Assembly: GCF_000712975.1 (NCBI RefSeq)
Contig: NZ_JHQL01000006.1
Span: forward strand, 1 to 64,000
DNA length: 64,000 nt
Source of the DNA: Vreelandella neptunia
Lineage (GTDB): Bacteria; Pseudomonadota; Gammaproteobacteria; Pseudomonadales; Halomonadaceae
Direction: 5' to 3'
Shown here in pieces: positions 1 through 9,292 of this stretch (position 1 is the first letter of the stretch; each line of letters starts with the position of its first letter). The translations under genes were made by a program, and so were the position numbers. Under the pieces are notes generated by a model that made no database searches, was not told where the DNA came from, and was given only the letters and a program-made list of their open reading frames with translations.

Positions 1-60
1 CGGCTGGGTTTTTTGCGTTCAGAAAGAAAAAACACCCCTAGCCCTCTCTAACAACGTGGC

Positions 61-444
61 CACCGCACGTCGTTCCCGAGTCACCACGCCGTCATTCCCG
101 AGTGGGGGTATCGGGAATCCACCTTGACATTGACCTGCAGCAGCCCAAAACCCCAGGTCAACATGGATTCCCGCTAAGGGCCTGCGGGAATGACAAGAGC
201 GGCTCGAAGGGCTGGGGCAAGTTATCGTCAGGCACTTATTAAGAAAAACCCCAGCTTCAGTTGAAGCTGGGGTTTTTTGTTGGTGCCTACCGCACCGTCA
301 TTCCCGAGTCACCACACCATTACTCCCGAGTGGGGGTATCGGGAATCCACCTTGACTTTGGCTTGCTGAAGCCCAAAACCCCAGGTCAACATGGATTCCC
401 GCTGAGGGCCTGCGGGAATGACAAGAGCGGCTCGGAGGGCTGGG
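61..444. repeat. Two tandem copies of a palindromic intergenic repeat
   Basis: Copy 1 (61-216) and copy 2 (289-444) are near identical and 228 bp apart. Each is a long imperfect inverted repeat: GTCATTCCCG at 91-100 pairs with CGGGAATGAC at 185-194, and inner arms GGGAATCCACCTTGAC / GTCAACATGGATTCCC also pair. Copy 2 ends with CGGGAATGAC at 413-422. The GTCATTCCCG...GGGAATCCA pattern is common in dispersed REP/MITE-like repeats of gammaproteobacteria. No transposase gene is present. The small open frames across it are not convincing genes. Confidence 0.8.
244..278. terminator. Strong bidirectional terminator between the repeat copies
   Basis: A perfect stem (CCCCAGCTTCA / TGAAGCTGGGG) is flanked by five A on the left and six T on the right, so it can terminate in both directions. 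It lies between the two repeat copies. Confidence 0.85.
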
Positions 445-470
445 AGGAGTCATCGTTAGTTACTGATTCG

Positions 471-497
471 AAAAAATCCCCTAGGGCTGGGGTTTTT
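471..497 (+). terminator. Terminator-like hairpin after repeat copy 2
   Basis: A-tract, CCCC, short loop, GGGG, T-tract. The stem is short but extended by A:T pairs. It repeats the arrangement of palindromic repeat followed by terminator seen at copy 1. A further T-rich GGCTGGGTTTTTT remnant sits at positions 3-15. Confidence 0.55.
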
Positions 498-825
498 CAT
501 ACTTGAAAGTAAGTCATTCAATAGGGGACGTAGGAGAATAAATAGCAAAAAATACTTGCGAAGTTATTTACACACATAATCGCTTAACAATCCTTAAAAC
601 TTCACGCTATCTCTTCAGTAGACCCATGGAATTAAATACTTCACTATCAAGTATCTAGCAATAGCGTTTGTATCAGGGTGTGGGTCATTGTCAGAGTTTG
701 TGGCAGTGGTAAGGGCGCCATAATAATGTTTCCTGACTGTTTCTAAAATCCTGATGGTAAACGACTTCGTTTAAAGACTCAGTTTAAAAATTTGAACTAT
801 ACGCCATCGCTTGGGAGCAGGTGTT
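498..825. other. AT-rich gene-free stretch
   Basis: About 330 bp, clearly AT-richer than the surrounding genes, with no plausible ORF, RNA gene or strong hairpin that I can recognise. It probably holds the promoter of the methyltransferase gene that follows, but no confident -35/-10 pair could be picked. Confidence 0.5.
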
Positions 826-2361
826 ATGTCGGATTGGACATCGGGATACGTAGCAGATATTAATTATACCTATGGATATTACGCTGAGCTTAATCCTTTG
901 CGCATTGCTTTAGGGTTTATCAATGCTGGCATTCGGCCGCCTAAAACTATTAATGCCTGTGAACTTGGATTTGGCCAGGGTATTAGCACCAATATTCATG
1001 CGGCCGCCTCACAAATAAATTGGTACGGGACCGATTTTAATCCCCATCAAGCGGCGTTTGCTCAGGAGTTGTCTTCTATTAGCGGTGCAGACGCTAAGCT
1101 GTACGATGATGCCTTTAGTGATTTTTGTCAGCGTGACAATTTGCCTGAGTTCGACTACATCGGTCTTCACGGTATATGGAGTTGGATTTCGGATGAAAAC
1201 CGTGCGGTGATCGTTGATTTTATCCGACGAAAACTAAGAGTAGGAGGCGTGCTATATATCAGCTATAACACTCAGCCAGGTTGGGCGGCAATGGTACCAA
1301 TGCGTGACTTGCTAGCGGAGTATGCTGATACTATGAGCGCCCAGGGAGCAGGCACCATTTCACGTATTGATGATGCCATTGCGTTTGCTGATAAGCTGGT
1401 CGCTGTGAACCCTGAGTATTGCAATGCTAACCCCCAGATAAAAAATCGTCTGGCTAAAATTAAGCAAGATAATAAAAACTATGTGGCCCACGAATACTTT
1501 AACCGTGATTGGGAGCCAATGGCATTTGCCAAAATGGCGCGTTGGTTAGAGCCAGCTAAAATGGACTGGGCTTGTAGTGCGAGATATGCAGATGCCATTG
1601 AGAGTATTCAGTTAACCAATGAGCAACAGGCCTTAATTAATAACATTCCTAACCCGCTATTTCGCCAGTCGGTGCGTGATTTTTGTGAGAATCGTCAATT
1701 TCGTACCGATTACTGGGTAAAAGGGGCACGCCGTTTAAGTGAGCTTGATAAAGATGAAATGTTAGGTGGTCTTCGTGTGATTATGGGAGTGCCACGTAAG
1801 GACGTACAGCTAAAAATCGCTGGGCGACTGGGTAACTTTGACTTGCCTAGCAATATTTATACGCCACTACTAGAGATGCTTTCATCCTATCAACCTGTAT
1901 TTGTATCAGAGCTTTGGCAGGTTGCAGCAGAGCACGGGGTGGGGCGCTCTGCATTTAACAGTGCAATCGCCATACTTGCATCAAAAGGTATTATTTTGCC
2001 TGCCCAATCTGACGATGATATTGCTAAAGTAGCGTCCAAGACTGGTCAACTCAATCGTTTTTTAATGAGTCGGTCAAGAAGCACAACAGAGTTGAGTTAT
2101 CTAGCAAGTCCTGTGACAGGAGGTGGTATTGCTGTCCCGCTTTTTCATCAGTTTTTCCTGCTTGCCTCGTTAGAGGGCGGCGATGATGCTAAAACGTTAG
2201 CTGCTTTTACGTGGCGTATTTTAGCGTCTCAAAACAAATGTCTGCTTAAAGAGGGTAAGCCAATTTCGGATGAGAATGAAAATTTGGTCGAGCTTGAGCG
2301 TCAGGCCAGAGATTTTCTAGATGAGCGGTTACCCATCTATCGAGCGTTAAAAATTATCTGA
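826..2361 (+). CDS. Class I SAM-dependent methyltransferase with C-terminal regulatory domain
   Basis: The 511-residue protein starts at ATG 826, preceded by GGGAGCAGG; an in-frame TTG at 811 is less likely. The N-terminal third has a Rossmann methyltransferase fold: motif I is CELGFGQG and an acidic loop follows in YGTDFNPHQ. The remainder resembles the methyltransferase regulatory domain family (PF10119-like), often found with small-molecule or surface-glycan methylases. The substrate cannot be read from the sequence. The gene is visibly AT-richer than the metabolic genes further on and sits next to a duplicated repeat, so horizontal acquisition is possible but unproven. The next gene on the same strand, dgt, is separated by a hairpin. 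Confidence 0.75.
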   Translation: MSDWTSGYVADINYTYGYYAELNPLRIALGFINAGIRPPKTINACELGFGQGISTNIHAAASQINWYGTDFNPHQAAFAQELSSISGADAKLYDDAFSDFCQRDNLPEFDYIGLHGIWSWISDENRAVIVDFIRRKLRVGGVLYISYNTQPGWAAMVPMRDLLAEYADTMSAQGAGTISRIDDAIAFADKLVAVNPEYCNANPQIKNRLAKIKQDNKNYVAHEYFNRDWEPMAFAKMARWLEPAKMDWACSARYADAIESIQLTNEQQALINNIPNPLFRQSVRDFCENRQFRTDYWVKGARRLSELDKDEMLGGLRVIMGVPRKDVQLKIAGRLGNFDLPSNIYTPLLEMLSSYQPVFVSELWQVAAEHGVGRSAFNSAIAILASKGIILPAQSDDDIAKVASKTGQLNRFLMSRSRSTTELSYLASPVTGGGIAVPLFHQFFLLASLEGGDDAKTLAAFTWRILASQNKCLLKEGKPISDENENLVELERQARDFLDERLPIYRALKII

Positions 2362-2386
2362 TCAATGGCGCGTGTCACTATCATAT

Positions 2387-2424
2387 GACATGTGTGTAGC
2401 GGTGGTTGTCGCTGCACACATGTC
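2387..2424 (+). terminator. 15-bp hairpin between methyltransferase and dgt
   Basis: Arms 2387-2401 and 2410-2424 pair over 15 bp with one G:T wobble and an 8-nt loop. There is no T-tract after it, so it may be a Rho-dependent or RNA-stabilising element rather than an intrinsic terminator. Confidence 0.45.
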
Positions 2425-2489
2425 TTGAGGTTGAAGGCGGTTATCTTGCTTAGTTTTATGTCAAAATGTTGCTCTCACGGAGGAACGCT

Positions 2490-3833
2490 ATGACACAGAT
2501 GCAATGGGACCAGTTATTATCCCCTCAACGTCTTCACGATAAACGCCCTGGTAGTGTGCGTGAAGCGACTCATGAAATCGGTCGAAGCCCTTTTCATAAA
2601 GATCATGATCGTATTGTTTTCTCGGGTTCTTTTAGGCGTTTGGGGCGAAAAACGCAGGTTCATCCGCTGACAGAAAATGATCATATTCACACACGCTTAA
2701 CTCACTCACTTGAAGTTGGCTGTGTTGGTCGTTCGCTAGGTATGATTGTCGGCGAGTTATTAAAGGATCGACTGCCTAGTTGGATTACACCCGCTGATTT
2801 AGGGGTGATCGTCCAAACGGCGTGTTTAGGACATGATATTGGTAATCCCCCTTTTGGCCATGCTGGTGAATATGCGATTCGTGATTGGTTTCAGCGTGCT
2901 CAAAAAAGTGGCTTGCTAGATGGTCTGTCTGACGCAGAGCGTGAAGACTTACTGACGTATGAAGGTAATGCCCAAGGCTTCCGTGTTATTACACAAATTG
3001 AATACAACCAGTTTAATGGTGGTATGCGGTTATCTGCCGCTACGTTAGGTACTCTACTTAAATATCCCTGGACGGTACGCTACAGCGGGCGTGCGGGTAA
3101 GTTTGGTTGCTACCAGTCTGAACAGGCGCTGTTAAAAGAAGTGGCTGAGGCTGTCGGGCTTCTTCCCCAGGGAGATCAACGCTGGTGTCGTCATCCGCTT
3201 GCCTGGCTTGTCGAAGCGGCAGATGATATCTGCTACGCCCTGCTTGATTTAGAAGATGGCTTAGAGATGGGGATTCTTCGCTATGAGGAAGTGGTTGAAA
3301 TATTGCGCCAGATAGCCGGTGAATTTCCTCCAGAATACGCTGAGATGGAGAGGCGGAAAGTATCTCAGCGGCGTCGAATTGCGTTACTGCGCGGTGCTGC
3401 CATGGAGCGTGCAGTAAATGATGTGGGAGCTGTCTTTGTGCAGCATGAGCAAGCATTACTCAGCGGCACGTTAGGCCAGGATTTGTTAGAGCTGTGTCAT
3501 CCTGATTTGGGATGGGGGGTTCAAGCTGCAAAGCAGTTGGCTCGTGAACGCATTTTTCAAAATGAGCGCAAAGCCAAGTTGGAAATTGGCGCCTACACAA
3601 CGCTAGGAATTTTACTAGAAGCATTTATAGGTGCTGCTAATGAATTACATCACACAGGCCATAGCTCATTTAAACATCAACGTGTTTTGGCATTGATTGG
3701 TGAAAATACGCCACTGCAATCCTGGACGCTCTATGATAGCTATCGGCGTATGCTAGATTTTATTGGCGGTATGACCGATCACTATGCTGTCGATCTTGCA
3801 CAAGAAATGGGCGGTCGCTTACGCGGTGATTAG
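2490..3833 (+). CDS. dgt: Deoxyguanosinetriphosphate triphosphohydrolase (dGTPase family)
   Basis: Hydrolyses dGTP (or dNTPs generally in this family) to the nucleoside and triphosphate, affecting nucleotide pools. The 447-residue protein has the HD-domain metal site: His in HTRLTHSLE (about residue 72), the HD pair in [11 protein letters not shown] (about 115-116), and a later conserved Asp in [12 protein letters not shown]. Start ATG 2490 is chosen because GGAGG lies at 2479-2483 with correct spacing; ATG 2466 upstream has none. It converges with the NERD gene, the two stop codons being only 4 bp apart. Whether it is strictly dGTP-specific or a broad dNTPase cannot be told here. Confidence 0.85.
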   Translation: MTQMQWDQLLSPQRLHDKRPGSVREATHEIGRSPFHKDHDRIVFSGSFRRLGRKTQVHPLTENDHIHTRLTHSLEVGCVGRSLGMIVGELLKDRLPSWITPADLGVIVQTACLGHDIGNPPFGHAGEYAIRDWFQRAQKSGLLDGLSDAEREDLLTYEGNAQGFRVITQIEYNQFNGGMRLSAATLGTLLKYPWTVRYSGRAGKFGCYQSEQALLKEVAEAVGLLPQGDQRWCRHPLAWLVEAADDICYALLDLEDGLEMGILRYEEVVEILRQIAGEFPPEYAEMERRKVSQRRRIALLRGAAMERAVNDVGAVFVQHEQALLSGTLGQDLLELCHPDLGWGVQAAKQLARERIFQNERKAKLEIGAYTTLGILLEAFIGAANELHHTGHSSFKHQRVLALIGENTPLQSWTLYDSYRRMLDFIGGMTDHYAVDLAQEMGGRLRGD

Positions 3834-3837
3834 TCTT

Positions 3838-4746
3838 TCAGACAGAGGGTTGGCGTAAGTGTTTGAGTTCCATAATACGTGCACGCTCAATTAATAAATG
3901 AATCACCTTATCGTGAATGGCATCGCTCATCTGGCCAGGGGTGAGTTCGGTTAGCTGACGGGCTAGCTGCTCACCGCTTACGACTAATATGTCGGGGGCG
4001 GCTTCGCTAGTGTCCACCTCCCAGCCTGGTAACACCAATACGCCTCGTACAGGCACGGGTATACCACAGCGACACTCTAACCACTGAGTCAACCAATTGA
4101 CGCCCTGGCGCGTTTTATGAAGTGGACGGCGTTCTTGCCAATGAGGAAAACGCAGCCGCTCACGTTCAACGGCTACGCTATTAAGCTCTTTCCCATCGCT
4201 ACCAATCGCTAATGCTCGGGCTCGCGTTTCTACCACGAAGACGCCGTGTGGTGTGACAACGACGTGGTCAATAGTAAAGCTATCAGTGGGAACATCGTGG
4301 AAGACATAGTAGGGGTGGGCTTCCGGCCTCACCATGCGCTCTAATTCCTGACCGACAGCTAGCTCGCAAGCTAAGCCAAGTTTAAGACGGCGGATACGCT
4401 GATAATCGCGGACAAGTAGCAGTGAAAACGCTAGCACTAATAGCGTGCTAAGTAAGCCATATAATGCCCACTCTACCCAGTCCTGTTTTTCTACAAATAG
4501 CATACGCCCCATGCCGTACACGAGAGGGGCCAGGCTAATGATGGGGCCGAGCGCGCCGTTTAAAAAAAGGCTAGAAAAAGCTTGGTCGAGGCGATGACGC
4601 AGGGCCTGGCCTGGTTCACGTAAAGGAGCGTTAAAGGGAGACTGAACGCGCGCATCGTGGAGGCTACGCAATGCTAAAACAATGCCACCCATAGCCGCCA
4701 TGGGAAATAGAAAAATGAGTGGAAGCAGGTATTCTAGCCAATTCAT
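3838..4746 (-). CDS. Membrane-anchored NERD (nuclease-related) domain protein
   Basis: 302 residues with two hydrophobic segments: one at about residues 5-27 (LLPLIFLFPMAAMGG) and one near 92-112. A cytosolic NERD-type domain follows. Its recognisable core is HPYYVFHDVPTDSFTIDHVV followed by GVFVVETRA, which carries the DH and ExR residues typical of restriction-endonuclease-like folds. The function is unknown; the family is proposed to act on nucleic acid, but substrates are not established. It starts at ATG 4746. It is a single-gene unit upstream of dgt's 3' end and downstream of the yciH/phosphatase pair on the same strand. Confidence 0.7.
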   Translation of the reverse strand: MNWLEYLLPLIFLFPMAAMGGIVLALRSLHDARVQSPFNAPLREPGQALRHRLDQAFSSLFLNGALGPIISLAPLVYGMGRMLFVEKQDWVEWALYGLLSTLLVLAFSLLLVRDYQRIRRLKLGLACELAVGQELERMVRPEAHPYYVFHDVPTDSFTIDHVVVTPHGVFVVETRARALAIGSDGKELNSVAVERERLRFPHWQERRPLHKTRQGVNWLTQWLECRCGIPVPVRGVLVLPGWEVDTSEAAPDILVVSGEQLARQLTELTPGQMSDAIHDKVIHLLIERARIMELKHLRQPSV

Positions 4747-4803
4747 TGCAGTGCCTTGCCCTTAGCGCGCGGTCTCAAGACAGAGCGCTATCACAGAGGT
4801 GTA

Positions 4804-5178
4804 TCAGCCACCTGCTAATTTAACGTGGTAGCCTAATGAGGTTAGTGCATGTTGCAGTGTTTCTCGGTGATCGCCTTGAATCTCGATAATGCCATCTTTT
4901 ACTGCACCCCCAGTACCGCAGCGTTTCTTCAATGTTTTAGCAAGCGCCTTCAACTCCGTGGTGGGGAGCGGTATACCGCTAATAGTAGTCACGCCTTTTC
5001 CCTTGCGACCACTGGTTTCACGCCGGATCCGCACAATGCCGTCTAAATCAGCAATGCGTGCTTGCTCACTGGTATCTTCACAGCGGCAGTGATCGATAGA
5101 CTCACGGCAGCTAGGGCAAGTTTTGCCTTGTTCTGTTGAGTACACAAGGCCGCCGAGCTGGTCACGTAATGAAGCCAT
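4804..5178 (-). CDS. yciH: SUI1/eIF1-family translation factor YciH
   Basis: A bacterial homologue of eukaryotic eIF1, thought to influence start-codon fidelity. The 124-residue protein has an N-terminal zinc-ribbon-like segment (CPSCRESIDHCRC) and then the SUI1 fold, including RKGKGVTTISG, KKRCGTGGAVKDG and IEIQGDHRE. The start at ATG 5178 (MASLRDQLGG) follows GAGAAATAAG and lies 2 nt beyond the stop of the phosphatase gene upstream. The two are therefore almost certainly co-transcribed and may be translationally coupled. A longer in-frame start at 5220 would lie inside the upstream gene and is rejected. Confidence 0.85.
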   Translation of the reverse strand: MASLRDQLGGLVYSTEQGKTCPSCRESIDHCRCEDTSEQARIADLDGIVRIRRETSGRKGKGVTTISGIPLPTTELKALAKTLKKRCGTGGAVKDGIIEIQGDHRETLQHALTSLGYHVKLAGG

Positions 5179-5180
5179 AC

Positions 5181-5879
5181 TTATTTCTCTATTGAATGTT
5201 GAGGCATTGGCATTTGCCACTTTTCATGAGTAAGGCGCTCAACAACTGCAGGCAATTGGTACATGTTGCTGATCATAATAGCGCCTTCAGGCGTAGTTTC
5301 AGCATCTGGATAGCGGTTTAAGTGAATAACCGTCATGCCAGCTTGAAGGGCTGCTCTAATACCCACAAGGGCATCATCAATGGCAATGCAGTCTTTTGCT
5401 GCAAAACCCATGATACTAGCTGCATGGAGGTGAAGACAGGGTTCGGGTTTCCAACAGTTAGCGGTATAGCCGCTAAACAAGCGTTTACCAAAGTAGTCGG
5501 CTAGGCCGGTGGCCTTTAAAGCCGTATGAATTTTACTTTCTGGACCATTGGATACCACGGCACTTGGATAATGACGCAATACCTCAAGGGATTCACGTGC
5601 GCCAGGAATTGCCTCTAGTTCACTTGTTAGCCGATTAGCTAGGCTAGTGCGCATCGTCTGTTCCATGCTAGCTAATTGATCTTCATCGACATTACCATAG
5701 CGTTGCTGTAACTCTGCCACAATTCGTCGAAAGCGAGCACCTCGAAATTCCCCCAGATAATCGGTGGATTTGAAAGGTAAGCCTACCGAATTGAGCCCAA
5801 TAGCCATTTCTTCAGCTAAAAGTGGTTCACTATTGACGAGGGTGCCATCACAGTCAAACAGCAAAAGTGGAAGCGGCAT
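5181..5879 (-). CDS. HAD-superfamily phosphatase (HAD-IA, YieH-like)
   Basis: A cytosolic phosphohydrolase of the haloacid dehalogenase superfamily, 232 residues. Motif I is DCDGTLVNSEP, with the nucleophile Asp and acid/base Asp near the N terminus. Motif II is VVSNGP, motif III a Lys in WKPEP, and motif IV IDDALVG. The cap inserted after motif I is the helical C1 type. It is closest in feel to the YieH 6-phosphogluconate phosphatase or beta-phosphoglucomutase-like group; the substrate is not deducible. ATG 5879 is preferred over 5885 because AAGGA lies 6 nt upstream of it. It is the first gene of a pair with yciH. Confidence 0.75.
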   Translation of the reverse strand: MPLPLLLFDCDGTLVNSEPLLAEEMAIGLNSVGLPFKSTDYLGEFRGARFRRIVAELQQRYGNVDEDQLASMEQTMRTSLANRLTSELEAIPGARESLEVLRHYPSAVVSNGPESKIHTALKATGLADYFGKRLFSGYTANCWKPEPCLHLHAASIMGFAAKDCIAIDDALVGIRAALQAGMTVIHLNRYPDAETTPEGAIMISNMYQLPAVVERLTHEKWQMPMPQHSIEK

Positions 5880-6127
5880 TGTCATTCCTTGCAGCGTCTT
5901 ACGCGCTACCCGTGTTAGTTTAAGCCGACATCTGCTATTGAACGAGATTCCTCGCTCTTTGTGAACACTGTTTGATAATTTTTTATAGGTTTATGCCAAA
6001 TTGCTTTGGTTAATGACTGACTAATGCATCTATTGCTTAGGATAAGAATGGCTTTTTAAAGCGACAACACTGGTAGCAGGACGTGTTTAGACTAAGCTGA
6101 GATAACCACAAAAAAAGGAGAGCCTTG

Positions 6128-6451
6128 ATGCGATTTACACCTTGGGTGTTTTCAATTGCTTTTTGCACATCCCTACTGATGTCAGTGCAAGCACAAGCCG
6201 AAACGTCAGATTCAGATGATACGCAGCATGAGGCGTTAGATGACGCGGCATTAGAGGAAAAGTACGGTATTGAGGCAGGCGCACTTCAGCGCGATGAACC
6301 CGCTACCAACGACGCCGCGAACAACCGCGACGCTGAAAGTAACGATAGTGATGAAGAAGACACTGAGGGAGGCACTGGAGGCACCGGTAGTGCTGAAGAT
6401 GCCATCGAAAACGGTGAGAGTGAGCAGAAGAGTAACAACGATAACGGCTAA
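6128..6451 (+). CDS. Small acidic exported protein, function unknown
   Basis: 107 residues. The start at ATG 6128 follows AAAAAAGGAG. A signal peptide is clear: FTPWVFSIAFCTSLLMSVQAQAE, cleaved after the AQA motif (about residue 24). The mature part is extremely rich in Asp, Glu, Asn and Gly with a GGTGGTG stretch and no Cys, so it should be disordered and highly negatively charged. Such acidic periplasmic or secreted proteins fit a halophilic or halotolerant host. I do not recognise a family. It converges with the phasin-like gene, with 5 bp between the stop codons. Confidence 0.6.
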   Translation: MRFTPWVFSIAFCTSLLMSVQAQAETSDSDDTQHEALDDAALEEKYGIEAGALQRDEPATNDAANNRDAESNDSDEEDTEGGTGGTGSAEDAIENGESEQKSNNDNG

Positions 6452-6456
6452 TACGA

Positions 6457-6801
6457 TTAGCGTGATAAGCGTCGTGAATTAGCGCTGCTACGGCGGTGGT
6501 AGGGCTTCATGGCTTTTTGGCTAGTCACCCACCAAGGTGCATACTGACCGCTCATTGCATTTATTAATGTTTTTTGCATAACAAGGCCTGCTTCTGCGCT
6601 GGCCTCCATTTTTTCGCTCACCATACGTTGGTTTTCACGCATCATGGAGGGGCTAAAAAATGGCTGTGTTTGCCACATTTGTTGGCGCATAGCGATCGTA
6701 GTGAGCGAGGAACTCCATAGCTCAAATGCCATTAACCCCGCTTTCCATATATCAAACATGGCCAGTGGAGCCGCCGATGTCGTTATAGAAGAGTGCTTCA
6801 T
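6457..6801 (-). CDS. Phasin-like small helical protein
   Basis: 114 residues, mainly amphipathic helix: FDIWKAGLMAFELWSSS, then MMRENQRMVSEKMEAS and EAGLVMQKTL. This pattern resembles short phasin-type proteins that coat polyhydroxyalkanoate granules. The C terminus is basic (RRSSANSRRLSR). No PHA synthesis gene is in the window, so the link to granules is an inference from composition only. It starts at ATG 6801 with a weak AGG upstream. It sits downstream of fba on the same strand, beyond the fba terminator. Confidence 0.5.
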   Translation of the reverse strand: MKHSSITTSAAPLAMFDIWKAGLMAFELWSSSLTTIAMRQQMWQTQPFFSPSMMRENQRMVSEKMEASAEAGLVMQKTLINAMSGQYAPWWVTSQKAMKPYHRRSSANSRRLSR

Positions 6802-6870
6802 AGTGGGGTACCTGTTAGGAAATAGTTAGCTACGCTCCTCTAGTAATAGCACATATATGCTGCGTTGCAA

Positions 6871-6900
6871 CAAAATAAGGCGGCCGATTAGGCCGCCTTA
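6871..6900 (-). terminator. Terminator of the fba transcript
   Basis: A 10-bp stem (TAAGGCGGCC / GGCCGCCTTA) with loop GATTA. Read on the minus strand it is followed by TTTTG. It lies 21 bp past the fba stop. Confidence 0.8.
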
Positions 6901-6921
6901 TGGGTGCTACAAAAACGAAAG

Positions 6922-7986
6922 TTACTTCACTTTGGGGTCTAGCTCACCACGCTCGTAACGCTGGAACATAACTTCCAGGTTAATAGGTTTGATTTTACTC
7001 GCATTACCGGCGGTACCGAAGGCTTCATAGCGTGCAATGCATAGGTCACGCATGGCCGTCACGGTTTCTTTAAGGAATTTACGTGGGTCGAACTCTGAAG
7101 GGTTCTGAGCCATAAAGCGGCGTACTGCACCCGTAGAAGCAAGGCGTAAATCGGTGTCGATATTGACCTTGCGAACGCCGTGCTTAATGCCCTCAATGAT
7201 CTCTTCGACCGGTACGCCGTAAGTTTCTGGAATTTGACCGCCATACTGGTTAATCACTTCCAGCCATTCCTGGGGCACAGATGAAGAGCCATGCATTACC
7301 AGGTGGGTATCGGGAATACGCGCATGAATTTCTTTAATGCGCTGAATTGAAAGCGTATCACCGGTGGGTGGCTTAGTGAATTTATAGGCACCGTGGCTGG
7401 TGCCAATGGCGATCGCTAGCGCATCGACGTGGGTCGCTTTGACAAATTCTGCGGCTTCTTCAGGATCGGTGAGCATCTGCTCCATATCCAGTTTGCCTTC
7501 GGCACCGATGCCGTCTTCCTCACCGGCCATGCCCGTTTCTAAGCTGCCCAGGCAGCCCAGCTCACCTTCTACAGAAACACCACAAGCATGTGCCATTTCC
7601 ACGGCACGGCGGGTGACATCAACGTTGTAGTCGTAGTCCATTGGTGTTTTGCCATCTTCACCCAGTGAACCATCCATCATCACTGAGGAGAAGCCAAGCT
7701 GAATAGAGCGCTGACAAACGGCAGGACTAGTACCGTGGTCTTGATGCATCACGACAGGGATATGCGGGAATTCCTCTACGGCTGCCAAGATGAGATGGCG
7801 CAGAAAGGGTGCACCGGCATATTTGCGCGCGCCAGCAGAGGCTTGCACGATAACTGGCGAGTCGGTGGCGTCCGCTGCTTCCATAATGGCGCGCATCTGC
7901 TCAAGGTTATTAACGTTAAATGCTGGAATGCCGTAGCCATATTCGGCAGCGTGGTCGAGCATTTGGCGCATGCTAATCAAAGCCAT
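6922..7986 (-). CDS. fba: Fructose-1,6-bisphosphate aldolase, class II
   Basis: Zinc-dependent cleavage and condensation of fructose-1,6-bisphosphate with glyceraldehyde-3-phosphate and DHAP, in the cytosol. 354 residues, matching the Calvin-cycle-type subtype of class II aldolases also used by pseudomonads. Features seen: [11 protein letters not shown] (zinc-ligand His), [45 protein letters not shown] and KVNIDTDLR. The start at ATG 7986 follows AAGGTGA. It is the last gene of the minus-strand block tkt-lrgAB-epd-pgk-fba, 82 bp after pgk, and ends in a hairpin terminator. Confidence 0.95.
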   Translation of the reverse strand: MALISMRQMLDHAAEYGYGIPAFNVNNLEQMRAIMEAADATDSPVIVQASAGARKYAGAPFLRHLILAAVEEFPHIPVVMHQDHGTSPAVCQRSIQLGFSSVMMDGSLGEDGKTPMDYDYNVDVTRRAVEMAHACGVSVEGELGCLGSLETGMAGEEDGIGAEGKLDMEQMLTDPEEAAEFVKATHVDALAIAIGTSHGAYKFTKPPTGDTLSIQRIKEIHARIPDTHLVMHGSSSVPQEWLEVINQYGGQIPETYGVPVEEIIEGIKHGVRKVNIDTDLRLASTGAVRRFMAQNPSEFDPRKFLKETVTAMRDLCIARYEAFGTAGNASKIKPINLEVMFQRYERGELDPKVK

Positions 7987-8068
7987 GAGGTCACCTTATC
8001 TATATTGTCAAAATTGGGTTGTCTGTGTGAACGAGTGCAGTGAGCGTACTGGTTCACCTCGCTGGGTA

Positions 8069-9238
8069 TTAACCGCGCTGCGCGGCCGCTTCTAAAGCAG
8101 CAACCGCAGGCAGCTGTTTGCCTTCAACGTATTCAAGAAATGCGCCACCGCCGGTCGAGATATAGGAAACGCGGTCAGCAATAGCGTATTTATCAATCGC
8201 CGCTAACGTATCACCGCCCCCAGCGATTGAGAAAGCGTTGCTGTCGGCAATGGCGAGGGAAAGTACTTCCGTTCCTTTGCCAAATTGATCAATCTCAAAG
8301 ACGCCAACGGGGCCATTCCACAAAATAGTTCCTGCGTTTTTCAGCAGGCTAGCGAGATGGTTAGCGGTTTCGGGACCGATATCCAGGATCATTTCATCAT
8401 CAGCGACTTGGTCAACTGGCTTGACGATGGCGTCAGCCGATTCAGAAAATTCGGTGGCGACGACGACGTCAGTGGGCAACGGAATGGCCACTTTGTCCAT
8501 CAATGCTTTTGCCTGGCCGATTAAATCTGCTTCGTAGAGCGATTTGCCGACATTATAGCCTGCTGCCGCGATAAACGTATTGGCGATACCGCCACCGACA
8601 ATGAGCTGATCGCATTTGTCAGAAAGGGCTGTGAGTACATCTAGCTTGGTAGATACTTTAGAGCCGCCGACAATTGCTGTCATAGGACGAGCAGGGGTCG
8701 CCAATGCTTTTTTAAGCGCCTCGAGCTCTTGGGCAAGCAGCGGGCCTGCACACGCCTGCGGGGCAAAGCGTGCAACGCCATGTGTAGAGGCCTGTGCACG
8801 GTGAGCGGTGCCAAAGGCATCCATTACAAAAACGTCGCATAGTGCTGCATACTGCTTGGAAAGCTGCTCGTCGTCTTTTTTCTCACCAATGTTAAAACGC
8901 ACGTTTTCTAACAGCACAACATCGCCGTTAGCTAACGTTGGTGCTGTATCGAGATAATCTTTGATTAAGGCAACGGGGTGGCCTAGTAATTCGGTTAAGC
9001 GCTCTGCGACAGGAGCTAGTGAAAATTCGTCAGCAGGCTCACCTTCAGTGGGGCGGCCTAAGTGGCTCATGAGCATCACTTTCGCACCTGCTTGAGCTGC
9101 TGCCTGAATGGTGGGCAGCGCCGCGCGAAGACGGGCGTCACTGGAAACACGGCCATGTTTGATTGGCACGTTAAGGTCTTCACGAATCAGTACACGCTGC
9201 CCTTCCAGGGGCAGGTCGGTCATTTTTTGCACGTTCAT
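8069..9238 (-). CDS. pgk: Phosphoglycerate kinase
   Basis: Transfers phosphate between 1,3-bisphosphoglycerate and ADP in glycolysis, reversed in gluconeogenesis. 389 residues, the normal bacterial length. Seen: [12 protein letters not shown] at the N terminus, the substrate-binding [21 protein letters not shown], the nucleotide-domain [27 protein letters not shown] and the C-terminal [17 protein letters not shown] 9238 follows GAGGAAA. It lies between epd (54 bp upstream) and fba in one probable operon. Confidence 0.97.
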   Translation of the reverse strand: MNVQKMTDLPLEGQRVLIREDLNVPIKHGRVSSDARLRAALPTIQAAAQAGAKVMLMSHLGRPTEGEPADEFSLAPVAERLTELLGHPVALIKDYLDTAPTLANGDVVLLENVRFNIGEKKDDEQLSKQYAALCDVFVMDAFGTAHRAQASTHGVARFAPQACAGPLLAQELEALKKALATPARPMTAIVGGSKVSTKLDVLTALSDKCDQLIVGGGIANTFIAAAGYNVGKSLYEADLIGQAKALMDKVAIPLPTDVVVATEFSESADAIVKPVDQVADDEMILDIGPETANHLASLLKNAGTILWNGPVGVFEIDQFGKGTEVLSLAIADSNAFSIAGGGDTLAAIDKYAIADRVSYISTGGGAFLEYVEGKQLPAVAALEAAAQRG

Positions 9239-9292
9239 GTGAGCGGTTTCCTCGTGTTCAAGCAGATAAAAAGTCGTGGTACAGGCCCAGGC

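Noticed and set aside
261..506. 81-codon open frame over repeat copy 2
   Set aside because: It lies across a palindromic repeat and a terminator hairpin; no ribosome site or family.
3058..3456. Long antisense frame inside dgt
   Set aside because: Shadow of dgt; no recognisable domain and the dgt frame is clearly coding.
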